A stretch of DNA of 64,000 nt from Pseudomonas lini (GCF_964063345.1 NZ_OZ061318.1:868001-932000); one strand, 5' to 3'; counted from the stretch's first letter, positions 54,424-64,000 are shown. The notes: a model not told the origin generated them from the sequence alone. Translations and numbers: made by a program.

Positions 54424-55218
54424 TTATCGACGCTTGCGCGAACCCAATCGAATCCATGTCGGCGCATGATCGCTGGCATGAGGTTCGTTGCGAACCCAGG
54501 CGTCGACACCGGCCTCTTGCAGGTAAGGACTCAGTGCCGGGTTGAGCAGCAGATGATCGATGCGCAACCCCGAGTTTTTCTGCCAGTGCTGCCGGAAATA
54601 ATCCCAGAAGGTGTAGATCCGCTCCTCTGGATACAGATGACGCAGGGCATCGGTCCAGCCCTGGTCCAGCAACCGCTGATAACAGGCGCGACTCTCGGGT
54701 TGCAGCAGCGCGTCCTTGAGCCAGGAGCGCGGGTTGTAGATGTCCAGATCAGTGGGCACCACGTTGTAGTCGCCGGCCAGCACTACCGGATGGTCGCTGC
54801 TCTGCAGATCCTTGGCGTGCGAGATCAGCCGCTCGAACCACGCCAGTTTGTAATCGAATTTCGGCCCCGGCTGTGGATTGCCATTGGGCAGATACAGACA
54901 ACCCACTAGAACCCCGTGCACGGCAGCTTCCACGTAGCGGCTATGGGTATCGCTGTCATCACCCGGCAAACCGCGCCGACTCTCCAGTGGCTGCGCATCA
55001 CGCGCCAGAATCGCCACCCCGTTCCACGACACCTGGCCGTGCCAGACGGCGCCATACCCGGCCGCCTCCAGTTCGGCGACGGGGAACGCGCCATCGACCG
55101 ATTTGAGTTCCTGCAAACAGGCGATGTCTGGCTGCTCCCGCGCAAGCCAAGCCAGTAGATTCGGCAAGCGGGCGCGCATGCCATTGACGTTGAAGGTGGC
55201 GATTTTCAGGTTCTTCAT
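54424..55218 (-). CDS. xthA: Exodeoxyribonuclease III / AP endonuclease
   Basis: Mg-dependent base-excision-repair nuclease of 264 residues. It has KIATFNVNGMRARLPNLLAWL, the metal Glu in CLQELKSVDGAFP, the catalytic Tyr region GCLYLPNGNP, GDYNVVPTDLDIYNP, LRIDHLLLNP and the final SDHAPTWI His. Length and motifs match XthA; Pseudomonas may carry more than one paralog, so the symbol is a family label. Confidence 0.92.
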   Translation of the reverse strand: MKNLKIATFNVNGMRARLPNLLAWLAREQPDIACLQELKSVDGAFPVAELEAAGYGAVWHGQVSWNGVAILARDAQPLESRRGLPGDDSDTHSRYVEAAVHGVLVGCLYLPNGNPQPGPKFDYKLAWFERLISHAKDLQSSDHPVVLAGDYNVVPTDLDIYNPRSWLKDALLQPESRACYQRLLDQGWTDALRHLYPEERIYTFWDYFRQHWQKNSGLRIDHLLLNPALSPYLQEAGVDAWVRNEPHASDHAPTWIRLGSRKRR

Positions 55219-55303
55219 GATCCGACGCTCGCAACGGATTGGGCGGTATCCAGTTGTGACCGAGGTGCGTCACGGCAGTTGCCGTGGCGCACGAAACAAG
55301 CGA

Positions 55304-57889
55304 CTAAAGGTGCGTGCCCTGCGGCGGAAAATCATCCCTTGATGCCTTGAGCAACGGCAGCAGAGCAAACTTGTCCACCGGCCGACTGAGGTAGAAACCC
55401 TGCACTTCATGGCACTGGTCCGAGATCAGGAAGTCCAGTTGCTCCAGCGTCTCGACGCCCTCTGCGGTGACGGTCAGGCCCATGGCCTTGCCCAGATTTA
55501 TGATCGCCTGCACCACGGCGCGGTCATTGCTGCCGCTGCTCATGGACGCAATGAAGCGCTTGTCGATCTTGATCCCGTCGAACGGATACGTGCGCAGGTA
55601 ACCCAGCGAAGAATAACCGGTGCCGAAGTCGTCCATGTTCAGTCGTACGCCCAACTCCTTGAGCGCATTCATGGTCGCCAAGGCGCCATCGACGTCGATG
55701 AGCATCACGTTTTCAGTGATCTCCAGTTCCAGTCGACTGGCGGGCAATCGGCTCTGGATCAACGCCTCCCGGACATCCTCGATCACATCGCTACGGGCAA
55801 ACTGCACCGGCGACAAGTTGACCGACACCATCATCGCACCGGGCCAGGTCAGGGCCGTCTCGCACGCCTCGCGCAACACCCAGCGCCCTAATGGCACGAT
55901 CAGATCGGTCTGCTCGGCCAATGGAATAAACGCGTCGGGGTTTAACAAGCCTTGCACCGGATGCTGCCAGCGCAGCAGCGCTTCGACCGAGACGATCTGC
56001 TTGCCATCGACGTGATAACGCGGCTGGTAATGCATCACGAATTCGTTGTTCTTGATCGCCTGACGCAGGTCGCTCTCCAGTTGTCGGCGATGTTGGATCT
56101 GATCGTTCATATGCGCCGCAAAGTAGCACCAGGTCTTCTTGCCATTGGACTTGGCCTGATACAACGCAATATCGGCACAGCGAATCAGCTCCTCCGGAAG
56201 ATGCCCCTGGCGCCGACTCAGGGCGACGCCGATGCTCGCACCGATGTGCAGCGTGTGGTGATCGTAATGGATCGGTTGATGCAGGCTGTCGAGCAAGCGC
56301 TCGCAAAACCGGTCGATTTCCGCGTGGCTGTCCATGCCGTGGAGCACCAGCACGAACTCGTCGCCACCCAATCGTGCAACCAGATCGATGTCCCGCGTGC
56401 ATTCGTGCAAACGGATCGCCACTTCCAGCAATACCGCATCGCCGGCCGGATGGCCGAGGGAATCGTTGATCGGCTTGAAGTTATCCAGGTCGATCATCAA
56501 CAACGTCAGCGCTGCCGATTGCTCTTTCAGTGCCAGCGCGTCTTCGAGGTAGCGCGCCAGTTTGTTGCGGTTCGGCAAACCAGTCAGTGCGTCGTGCATC
56601 GACAGATGCTGGATCTGCGCATGGGCGGCGACCTCATCGGTGATGTCGGTGGCCGTCCCGCGAAAACCCAGCACCGCGCCCTTGCTCTGGATCGGTCGCG
56701 CCGACACCCGGCACACCCGTTGTTGCCCCGACTGATCGCGGTAAGAGCAGCGCAAGTGGCTGACGGCTTGCTCCTCATCGAGTTTGTTCAGCCACAGCGA
56801 CAAGGGCGTGGTATCGCAGTTGAGCAATTGGCCGATGTTCTGCCCCAGCCATTGCTGATCGGAGAATCCGGTAACGGTGCTGAAGCGCCCCGACAGATAG
56901 GTGATGCAGTGCTGGTCATCGATTTCCCAGATCCAGTCGGACGCGGCTTCGGCCACCGCACGAAAACGTTCTTCGCTGGCCTCCAGCGCCTGATTCGACA
57001 AGTCGAGGCTGGTGTAACTGGCATCCACATGCCCGGACGTGCGCAGGACATATCGAAAGAAGTAAGCCGTCAACAACGCCAGAATCAACAGCGCTCCGCC
57101 CAGTGGCGGCAGCAGCGACCAAAGCAGCTCATGCCCCGGCCGCTCAAGCCGGGAGACCAAACTGTAACCCGTGCCGGTCAGGGCGACGGCTGGCTGACCG
57201 GGAACCATGGCGTCGTCGGCCGTCAGGCTCAAATCATTCAACCCGTAATCGGCACCCAGGGTTTTGAGCTTTTCAGGGGTCAACTGGTCGACATATATCA
57301 ACACCGAGGTGCTCTTGGGATCGACCGCCGGGCGTTCGTCATTGGGTACGATCGCGGCCGCCGTCAACAGCGCCGGTTTGCCTTCGAACAAGGTGTAACG
57401 GCTGACGGGCTCGATGAGGCTTTCCTGACTTTGAACCTCGTCTATAAGCGGCGCCATCGAGGTCGACAGATAGGTTGTCGCCTGATCCTGAACCAGCAGC
57501 CCGCGCACCGTGGCGTATTTGGATCGCTGACCATCGATCACGAAAACCCCGTCATAGTGATCGATGGTGAACAGGGTTTTACCCACATTCTGATCGACGT
57601 AGGCCCACTGCACATCGACCTTATCGTTCAGGTGGTCGTAGGCGGTCGTCCAGTTGGCGTAGCTGGCGATGTAGTTTTTCGAGGCAGTGATGCGGTTCTC
57701 AAGTGCGCGTTGCGTGTAGAACGTGGTTTTACTCAGGTCTTCGGCATCGAGCCGTGCGGCAATGCTGAACAGAGCCATCAGCGCGATCAGCACCCCAACC
57801 ATAAATAGCAGGCCGATGACGAGCATCAGGTTGCGGGTAATCGGTGTATGACGCGCTGGTGCAGCGGTGGTAACGGCAGTCAAATCCAT
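55304..57889 (-). CDS. Membrane CHASE4-PAS-GGDEF-EAL c-di-GMP protein
   Basis: 861 residues. TM1 near 20-45 (NLMLVIGLLFMVGVLIALMALF), a periplasmic CHASE4 sensor (about 50-240, RITASKNYIASYANWTTAYDHLN), TM2 near 260-285, one PAS domain (about 305-425), GGDEF with intact RLGGDEFVLV and an RDID I-site five residues before it, and an EAL domain (SVEALLRWQHP, DDFGTGYSSLGYL, VTAEGVETLEQL). Both catalytic signatures are complete. It probably senses a periplasmic signal and sets c-di-GMP level. Confidence 0.94.
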   Translation of the reverse strand: MDLTAVTTAAPARHTPITRNLMLVIGLLFMVGVLIALMALFSIAARLDAEDLSKTTFYTQRALENRITASKNYIASYANWTTAYDHLNDKVDVQWAYVDQNVGKTLFTIDHYDGVFVIDGQRSKYATVRGLLVQDQATTYLSTSMAPLIDEVQSQESLIEPVSRYTLFEGKPALLTAAAIVPNDERPAVDPKSTSVLIYVDQLTPEKLKTLGADYGLNDLSLTADDAMVPGQPAVALTGTGYSLVSRLERPGHELLWSLLPPLGGALLILALLTAYFFRYVLRTSGHVDASYTSLDLSNQALEASEERFRAVAEAASDWIWEIDDQHCITYLSGRFSTVTGFSDQQWLGQNIGQLLNCDTTPLSLWLNKLDEEQAVSHLRCSYRDQSGQQRVCRVSARPIQSKGAVLGFRGTATDITDEVAAHAQIQHLSMHDALTGLPNRNKLARYLEDALALKEQSAALTLLMIDLDNFKPINDSLGHPAGDAVLLEVAIRLHECTRDIDLVARLGGDEFVLVLHGMDSHAEIDRFCERLLDSLHQPIHYDHHTLHIGASIGVALSRRQGHLPEELIRCADIALYQAKSNGKKTWCYFAAHMNDQIQHRRQLESDLRQAIKNNEFVMHYQPRYHVDGKQIVSVEALLRWQHPVQGLLNPDAFIPLAEQTDLIVPLGRWVLREACETALTWPGAMMVSVNLSPVQFARSDVIEDVREALIQSRLPASRLELEITENVMLIDVDGALATMNALKELGVRLNMDDFGTGYSSLGYLRTYPFDGIKIDKRFIASMSSGSNDRAVVQAIINLGKAMGLTVTAEGVETLEQLDFLISDQCHEVQGFYLSRPVDKFALLPLLKASRDDFPPQGTHL

Positions 57890-58074
57890 GCACTTGATCC
57901 TGTCAATCGATCGCCTTATCGGGTGAGACCGGCGGGGTCTGGTCTGTCGTCATGACAGCCAGGCTCTCCACTGACCATAGCAGCCATGCTCGGTCACCGC
58001 CCCTGAATAACGTAAGTCATTGCCACACTTGAAGAACCGATAACATCGCCATTGCCAATCAATGACTGCAAAGC

Positions 58075-59667
58075 TCATCGATCCGAGCGCATCAGCGCCT
58101 CGACGCCCCCTTCCATGGACAACACCGCCGAGCGATTTCGCCCCGAGTTTTTGGCCTGATACAGCGCAGCATCTGCACGTTTGATCAACACCTCGGTGCT
58201 GTCGTACCCCGTCGGTACAAATGAATAACAGCCGAGGCTGATCGTCACATAGCCTGAGGGCGAACCGCTATGGATGATGTTTTTGTCGATGACACTGCGA
58301 CGGATTTGCTCTGCGATCGTCAGCGCACCATGGATGTCGGTATCCGGCAGCAACACCGCGAACTCTTCGCCGCCGTAGCGCACCGCCAGGTCGGCCTGGC
58401 GATGGCAGCAACTCTTTAGCGCCCGCGATACCTCGGCCAGGCAATGGTCTCCGGCCACATGGCCGTAGGTGTCGTTATAGCGTTTGAAAAAATCGATATC
58501 GAGCATGATCAGGCTCAGCGGACTCGACCGCCGGGCACCGCGCCCGAACTCGATCTCCAGCGCCCGCTCGAACAATCGACGGTTGGCCAACCCGGTCAGG
58601 CTGTCGTGGGTGGCGATCAATTCCAGGGTTTTCTGCGCCTCGCGCAAATCCGCCTCAATGCGCTCGCCCGCGCGCACCTGGTGAACGAATACCCAACCGA
58701 ACAAGCCCACGCCGAGGACGACCAGAGCGACGATCACACTGGATTGGATCGCCGTGTTGTACCAGTCCTTGAGGATCGCGTCTTTGGAGGATGCCGCCGC
58801 GACCACCAGCGGATAGGCATCGAGCTGACGGTAGCCATACAACCGGACGATGCCATCCACCACCGAATCAATCATGGCGTTGCCGGAAGTCGCACCGGGC
58901 AAGTGCTTTTGAAAAATCGCACCCTGGGCCAGGGACGTGCCGATCTGCGATTCCACAAACGGCCGTCGCGCCAGCAGCGTTCCGTCGGTCAACGCCAAGA
59001 ACATTGCACCTTTGTCATCGATGCTGAAGCTTTTGAAGAACTGATCGAAGTACGACATCTTGATTCCGACCAACAATACGCCCTGGAAATTACCGCTCTG
59101 GTCGTTCACCCGCCTGGACACTGGAATGATCCACTCGCCATTTTCCCGACTGCGAATCGCCGGGCCGATGTGTGCCTGGGACGATATGTTCTGCTGGTGA
59201 AACCGGAAATATTCGCGGTCCGCCACACCTGGGCCACGGGGTAGATTTTCGAACGACGTCACGGCCCATTGCCCGCGCTTGTCGAACAGAAATATCCCGT
59301 GCAATTGATGCAGCGTCTGCACCCGCCGCGCGAAGGTTTTCTGCAAGCGTGGCGTCTGCGCAGCGTCGAAACCCTCAGCCTGAATCCAGTCCACCAGACT
59401 GGTCAGCACCAGATCGGCTTTCATGAAGGTGTCTTCGGCCTGCTGCGCCATGGCCCGGGTCAGGTTCGACGAAGACACCTCGGCCAACGCCAGGTCGTGC
59501 CGACGCGACTGCTCCAGTTGCAGGTAAAGCAGACCACAGAGGCAGAAACACACCGCAGCAATGAACAGCACCGCAGCTTTGAGCAGGGGCAGCCGCTTCA
59601 AGGCACCATCGAGCGCGTGGTGCGGATCGGGAATGGGGATAGGCAAAAGTGAGTCCTGAAAGGGCAA
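58075..59667 (-). CDS. Membrane diguanylate cyclase with Cache-type sensor
   Basis: 530 residues. TM1 near 30-52, a periplasmic PDC/Cache-like domain (about 55-295: VADREYFRFHQQN, NDQSGNFQGVLLVGIKMSYFDQFF), TM2 near 305-327 (VIVALVVLGVGLFGWVFV), and a C-terminal GGDEF domain with active GGEEF (RYGGEEFAVLLPD) and the I-site RQAD five residues before it. A product-inhibited cyclase is expected. It follows the CHASE4 gene on the same strand with a 185-base gap. Confidence 0.94.
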   Translation of the reverse strand: MPFQDSLLPIPIPDPHHALDGALKRLPLLKAAVLFIAAVCFCLCGLLYLQLEQSRRHDLALAEVSSSNLTRAMAQQAEDTFMKADLVLTSLVDWIQAEGFDAAQTPRLQKTFARRVQTLHQLHGIFLFDKRGQWAVTSFENLPRGPGVADREYFRFHQQNISSQAHIGPAIRSRENGEWIIPVSRRVNDQSGNFQGVLLVGIKMSYFDQFFKSFSIDDKGAMFLALTDGTLLARRPFVESQIGTSLAQGAIFQKHLPGATSGNAMIDSVVDGIVRLYGYRQLDAYPLVVAAASSKDAILKDWYNTAIQSSVIVALVVLGVGLFGWVFVHQVRAGERIEADLREAQKTLELIATHDSLTGLANRRLFERALEIEFGRGARRSSPLSLIMLDIDFFKRYNDTYGHVAGDHCLAEVSRALKSCCHRQADLAVRYGGEEFAVLLPDTDIHGALTIAEQIRRSVIDKNIIHSGSPSGYVTISLGCYSFVPTGYDSTEVLIKRADAALYQAKNSGRNRSAVLSMEGGVEALMRSDR

Positions 59668-59903
59668 GGCATGGGCAGAGGCCCAAAGCCCTTGTTTTTT
59701 GTGAGCTTAGTCTACGGGGTTGAGAGGAATAAACGCAGGGGTCGGGGGATCAATGGTTCACAAACTGTGGCTGCGGTGCTCAAGTCCTGACTGATTGGCA
59801 TTAACCCGGATATCTCCCGCCCGGCACTAATCCCATGACACAAGGCAAAACCGCATGACCTTGAAAGAGCTACGATTAACTGACATCACGACAGGAAATC
59901 GAA

Positions 59904-60386
59904 ATGAGTAAAGCAGACGAGCTCGCCGAGAAGCTGAAACAATCCCGGCAAACCAGCGCCGACGCGACCATCGCCGATCAGGCCATCGACAGCTGGCCCG
60001 CCCAGGTCTATGAGCTGTATCACCAGATCGAAGCCTGGTTGCAGCCACTGATCGAAGTGGGCCTGAAGCTACGACGCAATTCCACTCACGTGTTCGAGAG
60101 GGCTCCGGACGAGGCGAGTTACGATTACGCCATCGACCAACTGCTGATCGAAGGCAACCACCACAGCATCACCTTCGACCCTGTCGCTCGCTTCACCGCC
60201 GACGGTGCCGGGCGGATCGAGATTCACTCGACAGGCAAGGAACTCGCCCTGTTGCGAACCGTGGACGAACATGGCGCGACGCATTGGTGGCTTCAGGCGA
60301 TCGAACAGTCCGGACAACAACCGGATGCGATCGCACTGACGGAACACAACCTGCTCCTGGCGGTGCAGGAAGGGTTGGGGCTTTAA
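59904..60386 (+). CDS. Conserved hypothetical protein
   Basis: 160 residues starting MSKADELAEKLKQSRQTSADATIADQAID. The first half is helical and charged; the second half has alternating strands (FTADGAGRIEIHSTGKELALLRTVDEHGATHWWLQ). No signal peptide or membrane segment. Not recognised as a characterised family. Its stop is four bases from the convergent transpeptidase stop. Confidence 0.75.
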   Translation: MSKADELAEKLKQSRQTSADATIADQAIDSWPAQVYELYHQIEAWLQPLIEVGLKLRRNSTHVFERAPDEASYDYAIDQLLIEGNHHSITFDPVARFTADGAGRIEIHSTGKELALLRTVDEHGATHWWLQAIEQSGQQPDAIALTEHNLLLAVQEGLGL

Positions 60387-60389
60387 GCT

Positions 60390-62141
60390 TTACAACTTGT
60401 TCTGCCCCACCGCCATTGAGGGAGGCGCCGCTCGCCTCCCGTCCAGCGTTGGCCGTTCCGAAGGCAGATTCAGCGCCCGTAACACCGGGTTATCGTATCC
60501 ATACACATCGGGCTTGAACGTCACTCGCCCATCAAGGCTCAGGTCCACCGTCCAGTAGGCCAACAGCACCGGCACTTTCACGGGGAGCCTGATGTTCTCG
60601 GTCTTGCCGTTGGCCAGCTGCTTTTGAATCCCTTCGCTGCCCCAGCGAACCGGGTCGTTGAACAACAGCTCCACCAATTGCAGCGGGTTTTCTACCCGAA
60701 TACAGCCAGAACTGGTCGCGCGATTCGATTGCGCAAACAACTCACGATGCGGTGTGTCGTGCAGGTAAATCGCATAGTCATTGGGAAAGCGAATGACCAC
60801 CTGCCCCAGCGAGTTATCCGACCCTGCATCCTGACGTAGCGTAAGGCCGCGCGGGTTGTCCCAATCCACGGTCAACGGGTCGAGCACGTTGCCTTCCCGA
60901 TCGATCACGCGAATCCGGTTTGCATCGAGGTAGCCAGGATTGTTGCGAATCTTCGGCAGCATATCCTTGACCAGAATGGTCGGCGGCACGGTCCAGGTCG
61001 GGTTGAACGTGACGTAGGTAATCGCGGATTGAAAAATCGGTGTGCTGCGATACGGTTTACCCACCTGCACCCGGGAGCGCCATATCAGCTTGCCATCACG
61101 ATAGAACGAAACCTTGTACCCGGCGATGTCGACGATGACAAAGGTGCCCTGAAGTTTGTACAGCAGCCAGCGCGCCCGCTCCATGTTCACGCGGACCTGA
61201 TCGATTCGCGCCTCGACCGGCACATTCAGCGCCGCGAGTGTCGCCGGCCCCGCCACACCATCCGCCCCGAGGTATTGCTCGGCCTGATACTTCTTCACCG
61301 CCGCCATGACGGAGTCGTCGTAGTCGGAGCGCGCGTTCATTTTCGCGGTGAGATAACCACCCGCCACTAAACGGGCTCGCAATTGCGCAACCGAGGCGTC
61401 GTCCATGCCGGGCCTGAGGGTCTGCCCTCCCGGGACTTTTGGCCAGCCACCACTGTCGCGAACCCTGCGCAGTTGCGCCAGGCCCTGACGCAACGTGTCA
61501 TAAATCGCTTCTTGTGGCGGCGCTTGGGCGAACGCGCGCCCGACGTCATGGCTGTCGAGGGCGGCGAAGAAAAGGTTGACGTCCTCCCGAGGGTCGATGC
61601 CGACCGGGTCGAAATTCCAATGGATGTCCAGCCGCGAAGGGTCGACCTTACCGCGCCGCAACTGCAGCAGCGCCGTGATGAACGTCTGGGTCGCCGAGAT
61701 ATCAAAAGCCGCCTGTTGCCCGGGGGTTGGCGCAGTTGTCTGCATCGAGTTTCTGGCCGTGACCAGTTCAGCAATATGAAAATCCTCAGGGGCCAGGCCA
61801 TCGACCTCGGTGTCGCTCAGGCTTTTCAATAACTGGACGACATCGTCATCGTCCGTCCAGGCGGCGCGATAGCCACGATGGCTGTAAAAGTCCATCACCG
61901 CTCGATTGACGTCGACCCGTTGATGACGCGGCGAGGTGAGCAATGGGGGAAATGCCGAACTCAATGGCGCCAGCGCCGCCTGAATCGCCTGACCAACATA
62001 ATCGCCAGGCGCGGCACCAGCGACCACGCTAACGGGAGATGGCGGCTCAATCGGCGAAGTTTCCGCAATTGCCATGCCGCTTATCAGAAAGCCCATAAAA
62101 AATATGCGGCTTATGACGAATAACCTTGTTAACTGCCCCAT
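60390..62141 (-). CDS. L,D-transpeptidase, YcbB/LdtD-like
   Basis: Periplasmic enzyme of 583 residues that makes 3-3 cross-links in peptidoglycan. Signal peptide near 1-26 (ISRIFFMGFLISGMAIAETSP). N-terminal scaffold, then a peptidoglycan-binding domain (DDASVAQLRARLVAGGYLTAKMNARSDYDDSVMAAVKKYQAEQYLGADGVAGPATLAALN) and the YkuD catalytic domain with HDTPHRELFA and SSGCIRVENP, the catalytic Cys. Domain order and size match YcbB. Divergent from a second YkuD-related gene. Confidence 0.92.
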   Translation of the reverse strand: MGQLTRLFVISRIFFMGFLISGMAIAETSPIEPPSPVSVVAGAAPGDYVGQAIQAALAPLSSAFPPLLTSPRHQRVDVNRAVMDFYSHRGYRAAWTDDDDVVQLLKSLSDTEVDGLAPEDFHIAELVTARNSMQTTAPTPGQQAAFDISATQTFITALLQLRRGKVDPSRLDIHWNFDPVGIDPREDVNLFFAALDSHDVGRAFAQAPPQEAIYDTLRQGLAQLRRVRDSGGWPKVPGGQTLRPGMDDASVAQLRARLVAGGYLTAKMNARSDYDDSVMAAVKKYQAEQYLGADGVAGPATLAALNVPVEARIDQVRVNMERARWLLYKLQGTFVIVDIAGYKVSFYRDGKLIWRSRVQVGKPYRSTPIFQSAITYVTFNPTWTVPPTILVKDMLPKIRNNPGYLDANRIRVIDREGNVLDPLTVDWDNPRGLTLRQDAGSDNSLGQVVIRFPNDYAIYLHDTPHRELFAQSNRATSSGCIRVENPLQLVELLFNDPVRWGSEGIQKQLANGKTENIRLPVKVPVLLAYWTVDLSLDGRVTFKPDVYGYDNPVLRALNLPSERPTLDGRRAAPPSMAVGQNKL

Positions 62142-62222
62142 GGATAATCCTTAATCTCCCGTTTTCAACCGGCTAGCGTCGTGCGCGCTGCTAGACTCGA
62201 AACAATCAGATGAGACTTGCGT

Positions 62223-62927
62223 ATGGCCCCAGACCGCTTCGGCTTTTTAATAACGGCCCTGTTACTGACCGCGTTTACCTTACCGGCAGCCTACGCCGAT
62301 TCGCTTGAAGCCGCGCTCATCAAAGCGGCCCCCAATGCCAACGCCAAGGTAATTGCCCTGGCCGTACGCGCTTCCCAATGCAGCCGGACCAAAAGTGCGG
62401 CTCCGGCTCAAAGACTAGCAGTGATCGATTATTCCCTGCCCTCGACCGCGCAGCGTCTTTGGGTGTTCGACCTTAAACAACGCAAATTGTTGTTCCACGA
62501 ACTGGTCGCCCACGGTCGCAACAGCGGCGAAAACATGGCCCGTCAATTCTCCAACCAGAATGCCAGCTACGCCACCAGCCTCGGCTTGTATCGCACCCAA
62601 TCCAGCTATGTCGGGCACAACGGTTATTCGTTGCGCATGGAAGGTCTGGAGCCGGGTTTCAACGACAACGCTCTCGATCGGGCGATCGTCATTCATGGTG
62701 CGCCTTATGTCAGTCCCGACCTGGCACGGGCGAATGGCCGCATCGGTAGAAGCTTGGGCTGTCCGGCTGTAAGGCCTGCGATTGCACATCAACTGATCGA
62801 CTCGATGAAGGATGGCCAGTTGTTGTTTTCTTACTATCCGGATCAGCGCTGGTTGAAGTCTTCTTCGTATATCAATTGCGGTAATGCCACCGTGGCGGAC
62901 TCGGCCAGGCCGACCGGAAATCATTGA
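62223..62927 (+). CDS. Murein L,D-transpeptidase catalytic-domain protein
   Basis: 234 residues from the ATG at 62223. Signal peptide near 1-24 (LITALLLTAFTLPAAYADS). The YkuD_2-type domain has VIDYSLPSTAQRLWVFDL, HGAPYVSPDLA and SLGCPAVRP with the catalytic-type Cys. Probably periplasmic; may act as transpeptidase or as peptidoglycan editor. Divergent from the YcbB-like gene with an 81-base gap holding both promoters. Confidence 0.9.
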   Translation: MAPDRFGFLITALLLTAFTLPAAYADSLEAALIKAAPNANAKVIALAVRASQCSRTKSAAPAQRLAVIDYSLPSTAQRLWVFDLKQRKLLFHELVAHGRNSGENMARQFSNQNASYATSLGLYRTQSSYVGHNGYSLRMEGLEPGFNDNALDRAIVIHGAPYVSPDLARANGRIGRSLGCPAVRPAIAHQLIDSMKDGQLLFSYYPDQRWLKSSSYINCGNATVADSARPTGNH

Positions 62928-62940
62928 ACACAGCGTGAAA

Positions 62941-62956
62941 CTGTCAGAAATGTAAT
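62941..62956 (+). promoter_or_regulatory. CopR-box-like site upstream of copA
   Basis: CTGTCA-GAAAT-GTAAT resembles the copper-responsive CopR box as I recall it (CTGACA-N5-GTAAT), with one difference. It lies 117 bases upstream of the copA ATG, a fitting distance. Confidence 0.5.
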
Positions 62957-63072
62957 CTCGGCCTCAGTCTGCTGAAAGGCGCCGCCCGTTAGCCTCCACC
63001 TCATTAAGTGCTCTTCCCTCCGCTCAGGATGGACTTGAGGACTTCATCAGGCTGATGGACGGGAACAACGGC

Positions 63073-64000
63073 ATGCATTCCAACACCTCAAGACGCACTT
63101 TCGTGAAGGGCCTCGCCGCCGGCGGGGTTCTCGCTGGCCTCGGGCTGTGGCGCACGCCTGTCTGGGCGGTCACCAGCCCCGGCGAACCGAACGTGCTGGC
63201 CGGTACCGACTTCGACCTGTTCATCGTCGAAACTCCGGTCAACATCACCGGCAACCCTCGAACCGCGATGACCATCAACGGCGGCATTCCCGGCCCTCTG
63301 CTGCGCTGGCGCGAAGGCGACACCGTCACGCTGCGAGTGAAAAACAAACTCAAGGACAGCACCTCGATTCACTGGCACGGCATCTTGCTGCCCGCCAACA
63401 TGGACGGCGTGCCGGGCCTGAGCTTTCACGGCATCGAACCGGACGGGACGTACGTCTACCAGTTCAAGGTCCGGCAGAACGGCACTTACTGGTATCACAG
63501 CCATTCCGGCTTTCAGGAACAGTCCGGGGTTTACGGGCCATTGGTGATCGACGCCAGGGAACCGGAGCCGTTCCAGTACGACCGCGATTACGTGGTGATG
63601 CTGACCGACTGGACCGACGAAGATGCGGTCGGCCTGATGAGCAAACTCAAGAAGCAGTCGGACTACTACAACGACCACAAGCGCACCGTGGGCGACTTCA
63701 TCCACGACGTCAGCGAGAACGGCTGGGGCTCGACAGTTGCCGATCGCAAGATGTGGGCCGAGATGAAGATGAACCCCACCGATCTGGCGGACGTCAGCGG
63801 CGCCACTTACACCTACTTGATGAACGGCCTGGCGCCGAACATGAATTGGACTGGCGTATTCCGCCCCGGCGAAAAGCTGCGACTGCGTTTCATCAACGGC
63901 TCGTCGATGACCTACTTCGACGTGCGCATTCCCGGCCTGAAAATGACCGTGGTCGCGGCGGATGGCCAACACGTCAAACCGGTAAGCGTCGACGAATTCC
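63073..64000 (+). CDS. copA: Copper-resistance multicopper oxidase (C-terminus outside window)
   Basis: Periplasmic cuproprotein that oxidises Cu(I) and binds copper. The Tat signal MHSNTSRRTFVKGLAAGG has the twin-arginine motif; a Met six codons upstream is possible. First cupredoxin domain has the copper ligands IHWHGILLPANMDGVPG and YWYHSHSGFQEQSGVYG. The following TDWTDED and ATYTYLMNGL are typical of CopA/PcoA. About 309 residues are visible before the window ends; the full family length is about 570-600. Confidence 0.92.
   Translation, partial: MHSNTSRRTFVKGLAAGGVLAGLGLWRTPVWAVTSPGEPNVLAGTDFDLFIVETPVNITGNPRTAMTINGGIPGPLLRWREGDTVTLRVKNKLKDSTSIHWHGILLPANMDGVPGLSFHGIEPDGTYVYQFKVRQNGTYWYHSHSGFQEQSGVYGPLVIDAREPEPFQYDRDYVVMLTDWTDEDAVGLMSKLKKQSDYYNDHKRTVGDFIHDVSENGWGSTVADRKMWAEMKMNPTDLADVSGATYTYLMNGLAPNMNWTGVFRPGEKLRLRFINGSSMTYFDVRIPGLKMTVVAADGQHVKPVSVDEF

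Noticed and set aside
63088..63972. 294-residue minus-strand frame at the right edge
   Set aside because: Opposite copA, whose frame shows a Tat signal and copper ligands. It is a shadow.

Overview
The window looks like chromosomal DNA from a fluorescent-group Pseudomonas. This rests on the gene order leuC-leuD-(methyltransferase)-leuB-asd-usg-fimV-truA-trpF-accD-folC-dedD-cvpA-purF-metZ, the GC-rich codon use, the many GCGGGCAAGC...GCTCCCAC REP/REPIN palindromes between genes, and tRNA-Ala/tRNA-Glu genes beside gltX. No database search was run; all names come from reading translations and motifs.

Layout. 1-17,968 is a core minus-strand block for leucine, methionine/lysine precursor, tryptophan, purine, folate and fatty-acid synthesis, plus the polar hub protein FimV and the tRNA pseudouridine synthase TruA; a divergent LysR gene follows leuC. 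18,943-25,878 holds a five-PAS GGDEF/EAL protein, an IbpA-type small heat-shock protein with a ROSE-like leader and a sigma-32-like promoter, DusC, a thioesterase, an alpha/beta hydrolase and a TetR regulator. 26,058-32,839 holds two tandem tRNA-Ala/tRNA-Glu units, gltX, uvrB, an aromatic/aspartate aminotransferase and two small proteins.

33,066-42,970 is a genomic island in tRNA-Asn(GUU). It has a P4-type integrase next to the tRNA and a direct repeat of about 150 bp containing the tRNA 3' end at both edges. Its cargo is a redox/electrophile-handling set: AhpD-like CxxC protein, Old Yellow Enzyme, tautomerase, thioredoxin with a CKPC site, DsbA/FrnE-like protein, SDR, OsmC-like peroxidase and two paralogous TetR regulators with a cysteine placed like the sensor of NemR. 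The right-hand repeat is itself fused to sequence that lies downstream of the integrase at the left end, so it looks like the integrase-deleted left end of a second, related element.

42,971-50,896 follows directly: a tripartite RND efflux system with a TetR repressor and palindromic operators, then a SurE paralog divergent from a MarR regulator. It may be cargo of the second element. 51,019-64,000 has an NCS2 purine permease, a BrnT/BrnA toxin-antitoxin pair, arylamine N-acetyltransferase, exonuclease III, two membrane-bound c-di-GMP enzymes, two divergent L,D-transpeptidase-family proteins, and the start of a CopA multicopper oxidase behind a CopR-box-like sequence.

The most interesting part is the island: a compact thiol/electrophile defence cassette under two linked TetR paralogs, with a nested att structure suggesting two successive insertions at one tRNA.
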